NCBI RefSeq assembly: GCF_021869535.1
Contig: NW_026262668.1
Span: 69,709,558 to 69,773,557 of the forward strand
Length of the DNA stretch: 64,000 nucleotides
Reading direction: 5' to 3'
DNA from: Mytilus californianus
Lineage: Eukaryota > Mollusca > Bivalvia > Mytilida > Mytilidae
Shown here piece after piece: positions 1-13,179 of the stretch (the stretch's first letter is position 1; every line of letters begins with the position of its first letter). The notes under the pieces are model-generated. The model searched no databases. It saw only the letters and a program-made list of their open reading frames with translations, and was not told where the DNA came from. The translations under genes were made by a program, and so were the position numbers.

Positions 1-2060
1 AGACAAACAATATTTACAGAAACTCAGATTAGGTAACATAGTGATATTTATCTAATATAGTAATAAAGGTTATTATCATTATACTAAAAGAAAGAAAATA
101 TCAAAGGGAAATAAGAGAACAAAAACGGAGGTCGAAGAAAGACAGACAAAACGAAATAGACGACAAAAAAGACTTGATAACTCACCAACGTCGGTTCGAC
201 ATTTAAGATCAATATTGAAACAAACCTTCATTCCTTCCCAAATAGCACTCAAGGATAAACATGTGATTGAATTAACATTATTTATAAAGCTTAGCATGAG
301 ACAAAGTATGTAAGCAATATAGCAACCAATTAGAGAGTCAATTATTTTTATCAGTATGCCAAGTTTTCTTCAAAATATGTGTGGACCCATATAACATTAG
401 TGTATTTCAATCTTACCTTTATAGGTTATTTAAAGGGGATACTAATTATTTCATATTTCGGAAATTGATTTTTGCATACAAATGAACAATTGTTTTCATA
501 TTTAGAAATTTTCATTTTACAGAAAGATGTTTAATTGTGCAATTGTGTTGAATTCTAAAGACATCCATGAATGAAAAAAAAAGTGATCGCAAGTCGATTT
601 TCAAAGTTTATTGTGGTGATTTGAATATCAAACCAATACTAGTTAATCTACACCCCCTCTGTTGTGATGAGATCAAAATTCTTAATACAGTACAGAATAT
701 CTTTTAATTCAACATAAAAAGTTTTTGCAATTTGCTCGATTGTCAACTTATAGTATTATAAAGCAGGCGATATTTAACTAATCAGATAAAAAAATAACAT
801 ATAAGGAAACGTTTCTAAATTTTGTGTAAAATAACTGAAATCTTTAATCAAATAATATTAGCGCTTTGAAGAGGGGTATGTTAGAAATGTTTGATATACG
901 TCATGCTTTGTGATATGTTAAAGGTACGAAATTAGGGCATTATGATTGTTGTATAAAATAACATTTTCTATCAAAAGACACAATGTTTGAGTACTAGCAG
1001 TTCATTTAGTTTTGACATTCTAGTTGGTAATTGTAGATTCTGTATTGTATTGAATCTCCGTGGTTTAATGCAAAGTATTTCTTATTTCTTAAAACAAGAC
1101 ACATCACGACATGCCATTCTTTAAAAAAAAAGCATGGTGTTCTAAAGTTTTGTGACAATTTTTAATTCTATCATTAGTATTTGCATTTTTGATGGAAAAA
1201 GTCGAAAGTTGGGTAACCGCTTCAATATGAAAGTTTGAGATTTTATAGATCCCATCCTTGATACTCGCATTTTAAGAAGCACTGATTTCACTTGAGACCT
1301 TGCTCCACTGCTGTTAGGATAGCTGTTTAGACTTTTGAAAGACATTAAGAGGAACGCATGAATGACAAAACGATAAAGTGTTGATTGTTCTTAGAAGTTT
1401 GCAGTTTCTTTTATCCAAGAAAAAAATGGAATAACATTAGTGTCCTGACCAACATGTCAACGAAATTTTAGATGTATATAATTCTATTCCAGGGGAAAAA
1501 ACAGTTTTCCGTGTACAAAACACATATTACTATTTTCTAAAATAAGCTCTATTTTGGTATTGTCGAAATCACAAATAAATAAACTTTTAAGATTAGCAAA
1601 ACAAAGCAAAAATACTGACCAGAACAACCATAATCGTTTAAGGTATATTGTGCGACTTTGCCTAACAGGGTTTCCCTTATTAATGTACAATTCAATATTT
1701 TTAGCTAGAAATTTATATCAAATTACATCATTCAGATCATGTTAATATTGAAGCATTGACACAGGTGTGGAAGGTACTTTTCTGTACTGACAGTCCGCCA
1801 GTAGATTATAGAAAATATGATACCAGTTTTTCGAGCTCATGACACTTGTTTCTGAAATAATCTTTATCAGGTATATTTGAGTTCAAATTTTGCCAAAACA
1901 AACCACTTTGGAAGACAGAACAGCCTATATCTGTAGGTAAAGATAACCTTGTTTAGTTTTCAATGCTGTTTAACTTCGTATTTGATTTGGCCTTCCAGCA
2001 GTATTGATTCTGGTGCAACTGGTGAGTCTAATATAGACGAAACGCGCATCATGGGAAACA
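1..2060. other. AT-rich non-coding DNA
   Basis: No convincing gene is visible on either strand. The short open frames here have no recognisable domain, no splice context and skewed low-complexity composition. The right end (about 1990-2060) has a short stretch resembling the mussel repeat that contains acgaaacgcgc, just before a Naiad tail fragment. Confidence 0.5.
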
Positions 2061-2065
2061 TGTCA

Positions 2066-2435
2066 TAATAGAAATAAGAAGATGTGGTATGAGTGCCAAT
2101 GAGACAACTCTCTATCCAATTCACAATGTGTAAAAAGTTAACAATTATAAGTCAAAGTACAGCCTTCAACACGGAGCCTTGGCTCACACCGAACACCAAC
2201 CTATAAAGGGCCCCAAAATGACGAGTGTAAAACAATTCAAACAGGAAAACCAACGGTCTAATCTGTATAAAAAACTAGAAACGAGAAACACTTATGAGCC
2301 ACATCAACAAACGACAACCACTGAACAACAGGTTCCTGACTTAGGACAGGTGCAAACAAATCCAGCGGGTTTAAACGTTTTGACAGGCGCCAACCTTCAC
2401 CCTATCCTGAAATAGTAGTGTAACAATACAACATA
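2066..2435 (-). repeat. Naiad 3'-tail fragment
   Basis: This stretch begins with the hallmark agatgtggtatgagtgcc / aatgagacaactctc and runs through ccttcaacacgg, aaaatgacgagtg, acaaacgacaaccactgaa and ttaggacaggtgcaaac. The same string of blocks follows the coding end of the Naiad copies at 51.4-54.0 kb (plus) and 60.8-63.8 kb (minus), so this is a 5'-truncated tail in minus orientation. The 78-residue open frame at 2179-2415 lies wholly inside the repeat and is not a gene. Confidence 0.75.
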
Positions 2436-2439
2436 GAAA

Positions 2440-3525
2440 GACACACATAAGCCTGGTATCTTTGATGAGTTTTGACTAACGTTTCACACAAATATAGAGA
2501 TTCCTTGCTGACAACAAATTCAACGTTCGGAAATTTTATGACATGAGTGGTATTCAGTACCAATTTTAATATTTCTGTTATATTTAATTCACATGCACAA
2601 AAGTAAGATCTGTACTGCAAGTCTTTATTTTTTCCTTGATCGAGTAATTGATAAAATTATATATAGCTATACCGTTATGAAATCGCTGTATCTTATTATA
2701 TCTGGGTCATTCATATCGATTCGATTATTCAAAGTAGAAAATATTTCATTTAATATCTTTAATGGATTGAAATTCTGTCTGGACATTGCAAGTTGTATGT
2801 ACTTTTACACTGATACTTTATGGTAAATGTATAAAATTTACTTTGATAAACTATGCAATATCAGAATAGGATAAAATACTTTGAGGTTACATTAATAAAC
2901 TGTGAGCATTGTTTGATACGGTATTATTTAGTATTATTTCATTTGTACAAAAGGGGAGACGATAACAAACGGGGAATAAAAACCAATCGAGGAAAACAGA
3001 CATCACCATGGCCAAAAGAAAACCAAAGAATAAAAAAACACACTGAACAGTCCAATAAACACTATTTAGAAAACTAAAAGTGTATTATTGAATAAGGAGA
3101 GGACTTAGATTATATGTCCTCTAACAGATATATGTTAACCTCTGATTCACACCACACCTATAGAGTAGGACTTTTCACAGTAATTTTGAAACCAATTTTG
3201 ATTTTGTTGCTGATAAAACAGAGGTATATGATTTGGAAAGAGGATTAGGGAATCATTTGGCAGGTCCAGCAATTTAACGATGTTTGTAAGGACACTTGTG
3301 CAATGTGGATATCCAGTAAGGGAAATAAAAATCCAGTTCTTTATCTTTGGTTAAATTCTACGAGAACCTTAACATAAAACATACATATCATTGTTCAGGA
3401 CTTCCTCTTTTATATGTGTCGTCGGAGTAAATGTCTGATTTCCAGTGAATTATTTTCTTTTTTTAAACAGATAATATAAAGTGCTTTATAAACAAACGCG
3501 ATATTACTTGGGGTTTATCTGCAGG
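2440..3525. other. No gene recognised
   Basis: Three short plus-strand open frames (2593-2826, 2853-3077 and their antisense) are low-complexity and show no domain. A short fragment at about 2450-2480 resembles the start of the mussel repeat beginning ggtatctttgatgag. Otherwise I see nothing. Confidence 0.4.
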
Positions 3526-3529
3526 GGCA

Positions 3530-4140
3530 GCATACTGTCATGGAGATAGGTCAGGTATTCAGCAACCATCCTTGGGTCTTTCATGATAGATGTAGCACAA
3601 GTTTTCATAGATTCATTAATTTATTTGATTTTGATTTAGATCAACGACCTCACGGCCTTAATCCATTAGAAAGTGTTATCTACGTTTTCTCTTTCACGCT
3701 GTGTCTATTCTCGAGCATAATCTTCGACGGACTCATTAGTATTCAAAATTTGTTTTCAGTTTATGGATTTATAATATGCTCATGCTGTTTCGGCTCTTTG
3801 GCTAACACATTTGTTAGAGATGTCCTCAGATGCCAATTGTAATGTAATATCTTGGCCGGTACCATTGTATATGAATGCGTAACTTGCAAATATGCAATCA
3901 GTCGGTTAAAACATTCATTCGTTAATATTGAGATCCGATAATATAAGTTTGTAATTGAAAGTTATAGTTTCAATAGGCGTGGTACGTATATAGGTAAAAG
4001 GGATGATTGGAACATAATGATCTTTTAAGAAGGGAGATATTTTAGATTTGACGGACTCATGATGAAAGATATTGCGTAGATTGATATCATCAAGACCTTT
4101 GTTATCAATGAAAAATTTAGTAAGAATCATTTCTCTGTTT
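3530..4140 (-). pseudogene. Naiad-type retroelement fragment, second subfamily (EN-RT linker and RT start)
   Basis: On the minus strand, 4130 down to 3915 encodes an open segment with residues like IDNKGLDDINLRNIFHHESV and later VPIIPFTYIRTTPIETITFNY. Reading on past stops, the frame gives a decayed version of the CxC linker (DCIFAS, then AFIYN), then SVEDYARE, WIKAVRSLI and MKDPRMVAEYLTYLHD. This order is that of the linker between the GIY-YIG endonuclease and the reverse transcriptase of Naiad Penelope-like elements. The sequence differs strongly from the Naiad at 62.4 kb, so it represents another subfamily. Several stops and the loss of one CxC cysteine show it is dead. The 100-residue plus-strand frame at 3540-3842 is its antisense shadow. 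Family placement rests on remembered motif order, without a database search. Confidence 0.6.
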
Positions 4141-4199
4141 CATCTTTACCATGCCAACCAGACTGAAAAATCTAAGAAGACCACTATCCGAAATGATAG

Positions 4200-6390
4200 C
4201 TATAAGTTTGTACCTGTGTTTTTTCGTCAATGATATCAGTTTTGTGAGGATACTTTCTTTTTTCTGATTTTTCACATATTTTCTTCTGTGCTCCCAACTT
4301 ATTCAAGCAAAAAGGGGTATTTTTGTAGTAAAAAATTATTTTACTTCAAAATATATTGACAGAAATACAAATCACATTATTTTCTGATTAAATTTTAGAA
4401 ATAGAATCATAGAAAAAGAAGAATACGAGGCAAACATTTGAAAATTCAATAAATGCCAAAAAAAATAGAAAGATTAAGTATAGATAAAATCGTTAAATCA
4501 ACATCTAGGGGATATACATTTCTTTATTCTTATTTCATGGCCGCTTCATTTCATATGTGTTTCCTTTGAGACCTATATATTATTTAATTGTGCAGGATTG
4601 ATAAGTTCGTGAATTTTGAAACGTTGTATAGAGATAAAATTAGAAGCTGCAAATATCTTATACATGCATGCATGTCTGTACTGAATAATACGTCTATGAG
4701 GAGATACCGTTTACAAAATGTACATTAGATTTAACATGTATTTTAACAAAGACTATGACATTATTTAAATTTGCACGAAATTGTTTGATGTGTATCTAAT
4801 TAATGTATAGAAACATTGTTTTAACTTTAACTTCGTCTTGATCAGACAAATCTTGACAAACTGTAATGAAATACTGCAGCTGCTTCTTCGTGCATTACTT
4901 CGATTGATAGAAAAGTCACGATCTCCGTTTGCTTACGTTATCTAAAACCATCCTATTGTGTTATTCATGGGAAAATGGAAAAAATATTATACACTTCGTT
5001 TCAATTCATTTGCAAATCAGTACGTTATATGCTGTGAAGATCATCAGTAATTGGCTACAACAGATAAAAACTGATAATTTCCAGTGATTATAATGAGGGA
5101 GGGGTTCATTTAATCTTCTTTCAAGTTAACAATTTGTTATCATGGTGATAAGATTGCAGGATAATCGGCTCACGTTATTTTTATTTTTGATGAGTAATAC
5201 TAGGTTCTAACTGATTTTCTTTTTCTGTATTTGATTAATTTCCATTGATTAATAACGGTAACGATATGAAAAGAACAAATCTGTTTAATTTATCTCAATC
5301 AAAAGCGATTTGGTGAGACGTTTTCATAAACAATATTCTTGTAGTGTAGTAGATACGTTTTATTATATTTGATGTTAAGTATAACCTTATTGAGGTACAT
5401 GTATTCCCTGTTTCGCTGATATTATTAGACTTGTTTAATATGTATTCGTAGCGTGGTTTTTTTCCTCTTTTTTTAATACCTTTAACAAATACATCACACT
5501 TGCAAGGGTGTGTAAAGTCAAACGGTATATATAGTGCATGGTCTTCGTGTATAAGTATCAAAGGTGATCAGCATCTTGGGGCAATCAGTATGATAACATA
5601 TACGGCAGTTATAAGTAAACAAATACTATGAAACAACAGTTTGTCTAAAGATATTTTTTATGGATAGAGAAAAAATCAACAACAAATTAAGGGACTTTAC
5701 TATTGTGTTTTGGTGAATCATGAAGCAACAGCTGTAACATGTTTTGATTAACTGTGCTAATAATACACATAGTAAATATAAATCAAATAAAGTGTAACAA
5801 GCATTTCATAGTTTTGTTTTCTTCTTCAAATCTTTGTTCAGTATCCAGTATGACATTCGTCTGTAGAATTTAAGCAAGATATACTAAAGCATTGCTGTAA
5901 AAAAAATTCGCAGCATATTTGAAAGAAAATAAAAGCATTATGCGTTTCTTTCTTCTTCTTTTTTTTTGCAGAGAATATTTTCTATTATGCTACTTTTCTG
6001 CACATACATAACAATGCATAATGTAGATGTTATTATTGTAGCATCCACCAGAGAATGTAGTGACATAAAGTTCCCTCCCTTGCAAAATATTATATAATTG
6101 GAACTCTTCGGTGTGTTGTACCTTCTCCACGATGACGCTGCTGATTATAAGTTTAACAACAAAAATCGTTCTGGAAAAACGGTAAAAATGAAAGAGAATT
6201 ACAAACAAATGTGCAATATCATTATTTCTTATGTAATATAGCAAGCGAAAGGACAGCTTCTTGTAAAATTGAATTGATATGTTACATAATAAATCATTCA
6301 CGTACCAACTTTAATTTATTTTTCGAATGGCTACATACTTATTTGGAAGACGCCTATTCTACGTGTATATAAGCAGCTAGTCAAGAGATA
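4200..6390. other. AT-rich non-coding DNA
   Basis: No supported gene or element. Open frames at 5295-5561 and 5990-6301 (minus) have no domain, no splice signals and no homopolymer-free coding character. Confidence 0.45.
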
Positions 6391-6394
6391 TCAA

Positions 6395-6705
6395 AGAAAG
6401 ATAATCAACAAAATCCACATATGGAGCAGGATCTGCTTACCCTTCCGGAGAACCTGAGATCACCCCTAGTTTTTGGTGGGGTTCTTGTTGCTCAGTCTAG
6501 TTTTCTATGTTGTATTTTGTGTACTGTTGTTTTTCTGATTGTCTTTTTCTTTTTTAGCTATGGCGTTGTCAGTTTATTTTCGACTTATGAGATTGAATCT
6601 CCCTTTGGTATCTTTCGAGAAAAAAAATCCATTTACACGAACAAATCTAAATGCAACGAACTAACTTCTGCATCAAGAGATTTGTCACTTACTTTAAGTG
6701 AATAG
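6395..6705 (+). repeat. Dispersed mussel repeat with short open frame
   Basis: The stretch around atggagcaggatctgctt and cctgagatcacccctag, followed by gttcttgttgctcag and agctatggcgttgtcag, is one I associate with a highly repeated mussel sequence. The 94-residue open frame (6421-6705) begins MEQDLLTLPENL and then passes into hydrophobic low-complexity sequence. I recognise no domain and regard it as repeat-borne, not as a gene. The repeat class is unknown to me. Confidence 0.45.
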
Positions 6706-6719
6706 GGGCCCCAAATGTA

Positions 6720-7535
6720 TCTCCCCCTTTTTTGGTTCTAAATGAACCTATGAATTTCCTACAAGGTAACGATCGAGTCGGATAAGCGGTTTTAACAATC
6801 ATATAAGCACCGTTGATTGATGGTGTAAATAGACATCAATTGTTGTTTTTAAAGAATAGTCTGAATTTATTGTGGTTTTTTTTTTAAATTTGATACCAAT
6901 CAAGGCGTCAAATGATTTTGTCAGATTTTTTATGTTTTATAACACAAAATAAGAGAAGAGATTCGGCACCACTGAACTGCTCCTTAAGTTAGATTGTGTT
7001 TATAACAATAGTGTTATTGAGAAAATCAATGAAACCAGAGTACAATAATAGGGGCATACCCAAATCCTGTATGTGCATTTACATAATGATCTACGAAAAA
7101 AAAACTAAATTGTCTTCAATTGCCGTAAAGTAGTCACATGGTAAACCTCATTTTTAATAGACACAATAGACAAGTAGCCCAAAGCAAGACTCTTGTGTGC
7201 TCCACTTTCAAAAATTGAAATAGATTAAGAAAAAAGTTGAGACTTCAATTCTTATATAAAAAGACTAAGCTGACTATTTTGCTCGCTCGCATAGTTTAAG
7301 ATAAGGTAACCGTCTATAAATATCAATCGAGATATTAACCACTGACAGTTTAAAATTGAAATATCTCTTTCAGCTGTTTGTTCATATCTATATGCCTTTC
7401 AGCAAGTCAGGCACCTATAAAAATGACCACTTTTATTTTACATTTAATTGTAAACGAGCAGGGTGTACATACAACTGTTAAGTTATCACAAAAATATAAA
7501 AGATATTAAAATTCATAAAATGTTTCCTATTCTTC
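6720..7535. other. No gene recognised
   Basis: AT-rich DNA with homopolymer runs; nothing I can support. Confidence 0.4.
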
Positions 7536-7539
7536 ACGA

Positions 7540-7730
7540 ATACTAAGAACTTGTTCATAAACTCATCGTAGATACCAAGATTAAAAATTTTGTACGCCAG
7601 ACGCGCGTTTCGTGTACAAAATACTCATAAGTGATGCTCGAATAAAAAAAGTTTAAATGGCAAATAAAGTCGAAGTTGAAGAGCATTGAGAACCCAAAAT
7701 TCCGAAATGTTTTGCCAAATACATGTTTAA
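7540..7730. repeat. Mussel dispersed repeat (gccagacgcgcgtttcgt type)
   Basis: Contains ttgttcataaactcatcgtagataccaag, then gccagacgcgcgtttcgtg, ctcataagtgatgctcg, aaataaagtcgaagttgaag and agcattgagaacccaaaattccgaaa. The same blocks recur at 28342-28470, 28649-28750 and 29818-29950, and in the opposite orientation at about 11465-11600. The class is unknown. Confidence 0.6.
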
Positions 7731-7734
7731 GTGT

Positions 7735-8980
7735 AGCGTTTACTAGATGAAATTGATGTTACTCACAGTATGTTACTATACAAAAGAAACTTTCTTGGCT
7801 TTACATTAAGCAGTGTAGATGTGCACTCTCTCTTCTCACCAGGAACAAGACTATGATTCAATCAGTGTCCTTCATACCAAATTATAAGCTTGGTATCTTT
7901 GATGAGGTTTTTTTTTTTCATATCCAGTATGCCACTGTGAATATTAAAACATGATGTTAACTATATTTCAGAAACTGTCAGCTTTATATTTTTGCACCAA
8001 GGTTTCTTTCCAGAAATAAACTCCAAAGTTACAGCTGTATTCGTGATTTAATTAAACAAACGTATTAACCTTGTCGTAATTTGAATGATCTTTTTCAGAA
8101 GTAAATTAAGAGATATATGCGAAATGGTAAAATAAAGTCAACTACAAAACGTTTAATTTAATTAATGTTCCTTCATTTCTTCGTGAACTTGATTGAGGAT
8201 GTATTGGGGCATTCTGCAATGTTGAATCGCAAATGTTCGATCAAGTGTTTACTGAATTTATAAAACTTGTTGCTGAAATGAAATTTACCCGTGGGACTTT
8301 TCATCAAAATATGTGACTATTGATTTTTTTTCGTATTGTAAGAACATTTTTTAACAACTTTGATGGCTACCAAAGATTTTAAAAACATTTGTGTTTGGAA
8401 AATTAAGTTTCGATAAAAACGCATTTTTAAAAAAATAGTTTACTTTGTTATGTTACAATAAAAGTCATGCGGGGACCCAATCTTATTTTTCTAAAAGGTC
8501 ATAATAAGAGCTAGCTTCTCATATTTTATCTAGTTTTTCTCTAGTCATATGATAGTGCTTTCCCTTTCATAATCCTTGCAAAATATAAGAATTTTGTACA
8601 GCCTGTAGCTTTAAAAGTTAGCGGGGACCTTATTACTATTTGTTATATTTTTCCCTTCAAAATAACACGATATAATATAAACTGCACTTTTAAAAATATT
8701 AAAAAAAATTGCCTCATTCATGATTATTCAAATATAACTCAAATATTAACAGTGCAACTTAAGTTTCAAATCGTTTTTCTGTGAAAAGAATACATTTAAA
8801 AAAGATCGGTAGCTTAAAAAAATAGTTTCAAATGACCGAAAGCATAATTTAAGGAAACCAGCTTTTGAAAGAATGATCAACGGCTGCTTCGAATAAAGAA
8901 TGACAAAGCATTTATTGACTATGTATTCTATCATTCAGGTTGCATAATTAAATATTTGCTGGGAAAAGATAAAACAATTA
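7735..8980. other. No gene recognised
   Basis: AT-rich DNA. A short piece at 7888-7920 (agcttggtatctttgatgag) matches the start of the repeat family above. Nothing else supported; the minus frame 8746-8934 lacks any domain. Confidence 0.4.
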
Positions 8981-8984
8981 ATAT

Positions 8985-10060
8985 AAAATGAGAAGATGTC
9001 GTATGTGGGGGTCAATGAGACAACAATCAAATACAATTCAAATGGCGTGGATTAAAGCAGTTATAGGTCAACGTACAGCCTTCAATAATGGGAAAAACCC
9101 ATATCATATAGTCCAGTATAACAAGCCCCGACATGAAAAAAGGTTAAACAATTAAAACGAAAAGACTAACGGTTTATATGACAAAATAAAATATTTGAAA
9201 AAATAATATAACAGATAGCAACCAACGACAACCACTGAATTAAATGCTCTTGACTTAGGACAGGCACATACAGAATGTGGCGGGGTTAAACCTGTTTGTG
9301 AGTGCTAAACTCGTTTTCTTACCTGGGACCATGGTGTAACATCACAACATATTAAGAACAAACTGTAAAAATCGGTTGGAAATGTCTTGACTGATCAGAT
9401 CAGCACAAACCATAAAAAAAACAACTAACACAAAGACGGAAGACACAAATCATCTGTCTAAAAGTACTCGCAGTTCTTGTAATCTAGTGAAAAGACGTCA
9501 TCTCAGAAAAACACGACCTTGTGTAATGCCAACATATAAGTGCATACTATCGGCAGCGTGTAGGACATTAATACATTTTCATTAATAAGCAGCAATACAT
9601 TTTCAGTTATGTATTAATTTATCAAAAACAAAATCAATGTAAGTACAGTGTACTTATATAAATCATTTTCAAGATATTACTACGGTATCAGAATGATATC
9701 CTTCCACAATGAGTTTATTCAAGGAATTAATACGTTTGTATTGATCTTATTTAAATGTACGTGCTTTATAAATCGTAAAAATTAAGATGTGACATCCCAT
9801 TTATTTATAAGAATTTTACATCTATGTGAAATAATTTAGTAAAAGTTTTAAGTAATGTATGGGAACGAAATTCATGACTTAATAATTTAACCAGTTATAT
9901 AAACAAAGATTACGATCATTGAAATCTAAAACGTCCCTACAGACACGGGCACAGCGAACGAGCTGGGATGTATAAACACAGTAAGAAGGGGTCGAAGGAA
10001 TATCACCGTACAAGAAAGGAAAATTAACAATAGGAACTAACATAAAGTGAGAAATTCACA
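8985..10060 (-). mobile_element. 5'-truncated Naiad Penelope-like element
   Basis: Read on the minus strand, about 10060 to 9800 encodes the C-terminal part of the Naiad RT ORF, with segments like ARVCRDVLDFNDRNLC matching the plus copy at 52.67-52.75 kb. It is followed downstream by the non-coding 3' region (accttgtgtaatgcc, agtactcgcagttcttg) and the tail ending at agaagatgtcgtatg near 8990. Frameshifts and stops are frequent. The RT catalytic core and the endonuclease are absent, so this is a dead, 5'-truncated insertion. Confidence 0.65.
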
Positions 10061-10064
10061 TGAC

Positions 10065-11420
10065 GAAAAAAATATACAGTTTTTTTTTTAAATCAGTCGC
10101 TGAACCATGAAAATGGGGTCAAGGACAATGATCATATGACGTACGGAAACATAGTAACACAACGCATCCATATATATGGTATGCAGCATCCAGGTCCTCT
10201 ACCCCTGATATAAAAAGCTGTATGTAAAATACATTGATGCTGTAAAGAATTTTCTCCTTGTAGACATTCTTTAACTACTTGTCAGTATATTGCCATATTG
10301 ACATTATCTTTTCATACCTTTGACCCCCATTTGTTCACCGTATGCAGTACTTCTCATTCTGTAAACCAAACTTAAGGTATACACAGAACTACTCATTCAA
10401 TCCGCTGTGCGTTAATATTTCATAAAATTTGAAACAAAGTACATATGTATGTTTTATCTAAAAAAAACATTCTGGTAAAAAATTTTATGTTAATGGAAAA
10501 TATATCACAGTCGAATAAGTTCCTCCGGAAAGAATCTTACAAATAAATTCAATTATATCATATGTAATATTTTTTCCGCCGGATGTTATTTCATCCGGAA
10601 ATAATAATGCTTTATACTTCCACACTCACCAAAAGAAAATTAAATATTTACTCATAAATTAACGCTTCTATAACTAACTAAGGACATTTTTACCACGTGT
10701 TAGATTGTGGTTTGTCATTACGTCGTCTGATCTTTTAATTACCGAACGTGACTTATTCCTGATTGTGACTGTTTTGCTGAGTGTGAAACCGCATTGCTAT
10801 AAGACGTTTCACGGTACCTTTCTATCCCAAATTCATGTATTTAATTTTGATGTTATATTTGTTATTCTCGTCGGATTTTGTCAAATGTCTAAACGTCTTT
10901 TCTGTTATATTCGTGTGTTATGGTAAAGATAATCAATCACCCCTTCATTTATTAGATTTTAGTTTGGTTCAACGAAATTTATACGATGTATTTGGTTTAC
11001 ATTTTGATTCAGAAGAAACACCGACATAGCTAGATAATACAATTAATTATCTAATTACTACCACAATTTGATATTAATAAGTATTGTAATTTTCATTGTT
11101 ATTAATAAATGTAATGTCAGTATTACAAATCTAATCTTGAATCAATCCTAATCCTATCTTATTTTTGGGAAATATTTTTACAAATTCAAATGTGACGTAA
11201 CTTTGTGTGTTTTTTTTTAGAATTTCAAATGTGACGTCACTTTGTGCGTTGAGGCTTTAGCTAACTCGGCTGTGTATTTTTATGTGTTGGATTAAGTTGT
11301 TTTATGTAATGTATCCGTTTTTATTCTGTAGTTAGTCCCCACTTCGGTTTTATCATGTATATCTATTATATAGTCATTTTATAAAATTTACTGTTTGCAA
11401 AATTATAAATCATTCTAAAT
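10065..11420. other. AT-rich DNA without recognised gene
   Basis: The overlapping plus frames at 10705-10926 and 10835-11029 are short and hydrophobic, and I see no domain. Two near-identical pieces, caaatgtgacgtaactttgtg at 11189 and caaatgtgacgtcactttgtg at 11226, form a short direct repeat of unknown role. Confidence 0.4.
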
Positions 11421-11424
11421 AATA

Positions 11425-11995
11425 AGGATGTTCTTGTCCCAGGCAGAAAACCCTGGCTGTGTTAGGCGCAACTTTTTGGAAGTTTTGGTCCTCGGTGCTC
11501 TTCGGCTTTGTACTGGTTTTAGCTTTCAAGCTTTTTTCATCTGAGCGTCACTGGTTGGTCTTGTGTGGACGAGACGCACGTCTGGTGTATTGAATTTTAA
11601 GCCTAGTACCTTTTGTTAGCTATTATTCGTGTGTTTCTTTGTCCTATATGTTCTCCCATTTATTTGTATTGTGATCCTGTCATGTGATGTTGTCGTTTTG
11701 GTGTTGTGTTTGATGTTGCCATTAAAGCGGGAGGTTTGGCATGCCACAAAACCAGGTTCAACCCACCATTTTTTTCTTAAAATGTCCTGTACCAAGTCAG
11801 GAAAATGGCCATTGTTATATTATAGTTCGTTTCTGTGTGTGTTACATTTTAATGTTGTGTTTTTGTTGTGTCGTTGTTCTCCTCTTATATTTGATGCGTT
11901 TCCCTCAGTTTTAGTTTGTAACCCGGATTTGTTTTTATCTCTATCGATTTATGAGTTTCGAACGGCGGTATACTACTGTTGCCTTTATCTATAAA
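11425..11995 (+). repeat. Composite mussel dispersed repeat
   Basis: The left part (11465-11600) is the reverse orientation of the gacgcgcgtttcgtct family, with gttttggtcctcggtgctc and ggacgagacgcacgtctggtg. The right part (11600-11995) has gtgtttctttgtcctatatg, gaggtttggcatgccacaaa, gcgtttccctcagttttag and gaacggcggtatactactg, which I associate with abundant mussel repeats. The 121-residue frame at 11629-11994 lies inside the repeat and has no recognisable domain. Confidence 0.55.
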
Positions 11996-11999
11996 GACG

Positions 12000-13170
12000 A
12001 GAAACAACATTTTGTTTGACAACGCATAAATAATGATATATAAAAAAAACCACATCTATAGACTCCACTTGTAACGAATCTAATATGAAATGTTTAAATT
12101 TTTTAATTGTAATGGGTCAAGATACTGTTATTTAACAGCACAATGAAAATTGTAAATGTGCACCTTGTAGGTACAAATGTCAATCGAATCATATTTGGCA
12201 ACAGAAACATCAAATAAGTTCTAAATGTAGAAACTATAGTGATGATCCCTTAAAGTATTCTACCGTTTATTTCGCTCTTAGCACATGTATGTAGGGGCGA
12301 CAAGCTATCTAAATGTGACGTTACGTTTTCCTGAAGTTTTAGCTTTGACCTTTTCAATTCAACCAATTTTTTTTTCTTAAATGTGACCACTGCAGACTAC
12401 GACGAAATCGATATTTCGAAGAGGTTTTTTCTCCTCTTTCCAGTGATATAAGATACAGTCTATGGCATTTCGTTCACTCAAATCGATCAAGTTCGTTGAC
12501 TAGGTACCTTATTATTAAGTTGAATGCATAAAGAATAGCATTCTCTGGTAGATTAAACGTTCTCAATTGTTTATTGAAGAACATTTCACATCGATATATT
12601 TCATATGACTTGCCCTTAGTAATAAAAATGGAAGAAGTTTTTTTGAAAAGTTACAGAATACAAAATTTCTTTATGTCTATAACATGTGTTTGTGAAAATA
12701 TTAGAAGGTTGTAAGGTTAGATAGAGAAATCTTCTATTGTGCCAGACAACCAAAAAAATGATGTTTTTTTTGTTTTCCGTCAAACAAAAAATGTTTTCGG
12801 GTAAAAATACAAATATAAGCATGAGTTCATAAAAAATACCGTTTTTGAGAATAAACAAATGCACTTCGCAAACGACTTGAGAAATTTTTTAGTGCTCCTT
12901 GGTCAGTGTTTTGCGCTTAATCAGTGACATTTTTAAAAACATATATCTTTATTATTATATTACCTTGTTGCACTGCGTGCACCATGTCCCATTATGCCAT
13001 ATTCTTTCTTTTTCAATTAGTACGTTCTGGTAAAGTTTAATCCAACAGCTAGACGCTAATTTCTAGGTAGATATGAAAATCTTAAATAATCGTCATATTA
13101 AGCGATAACGCTTATTATACAACAATATTTAACTACAATAAAGACATTTTTAATTTTATAATTACATTTT
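12000..13170. other. No gene recognised
   Basis: AT-rich DNA. The minus frame at 12616-12864 is low-complexity without a domain. A small hairpin (gaagagg / cctcttt) lies near 12418-12440. Confidence 0.4.
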
Positions 13171-13179
13171 AGTGCTTAA

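Noticed and set aside
3540-3842. 100-residue plus-strand open frame
   Set aside because: Antisense of the Naiad linker fragment; no domain of its own.
11629-11994. 121-residue hydrophobic open frame
   Set aside because: Lies within a highly repeated mussel sequence; no domain or signal-peptide logic.
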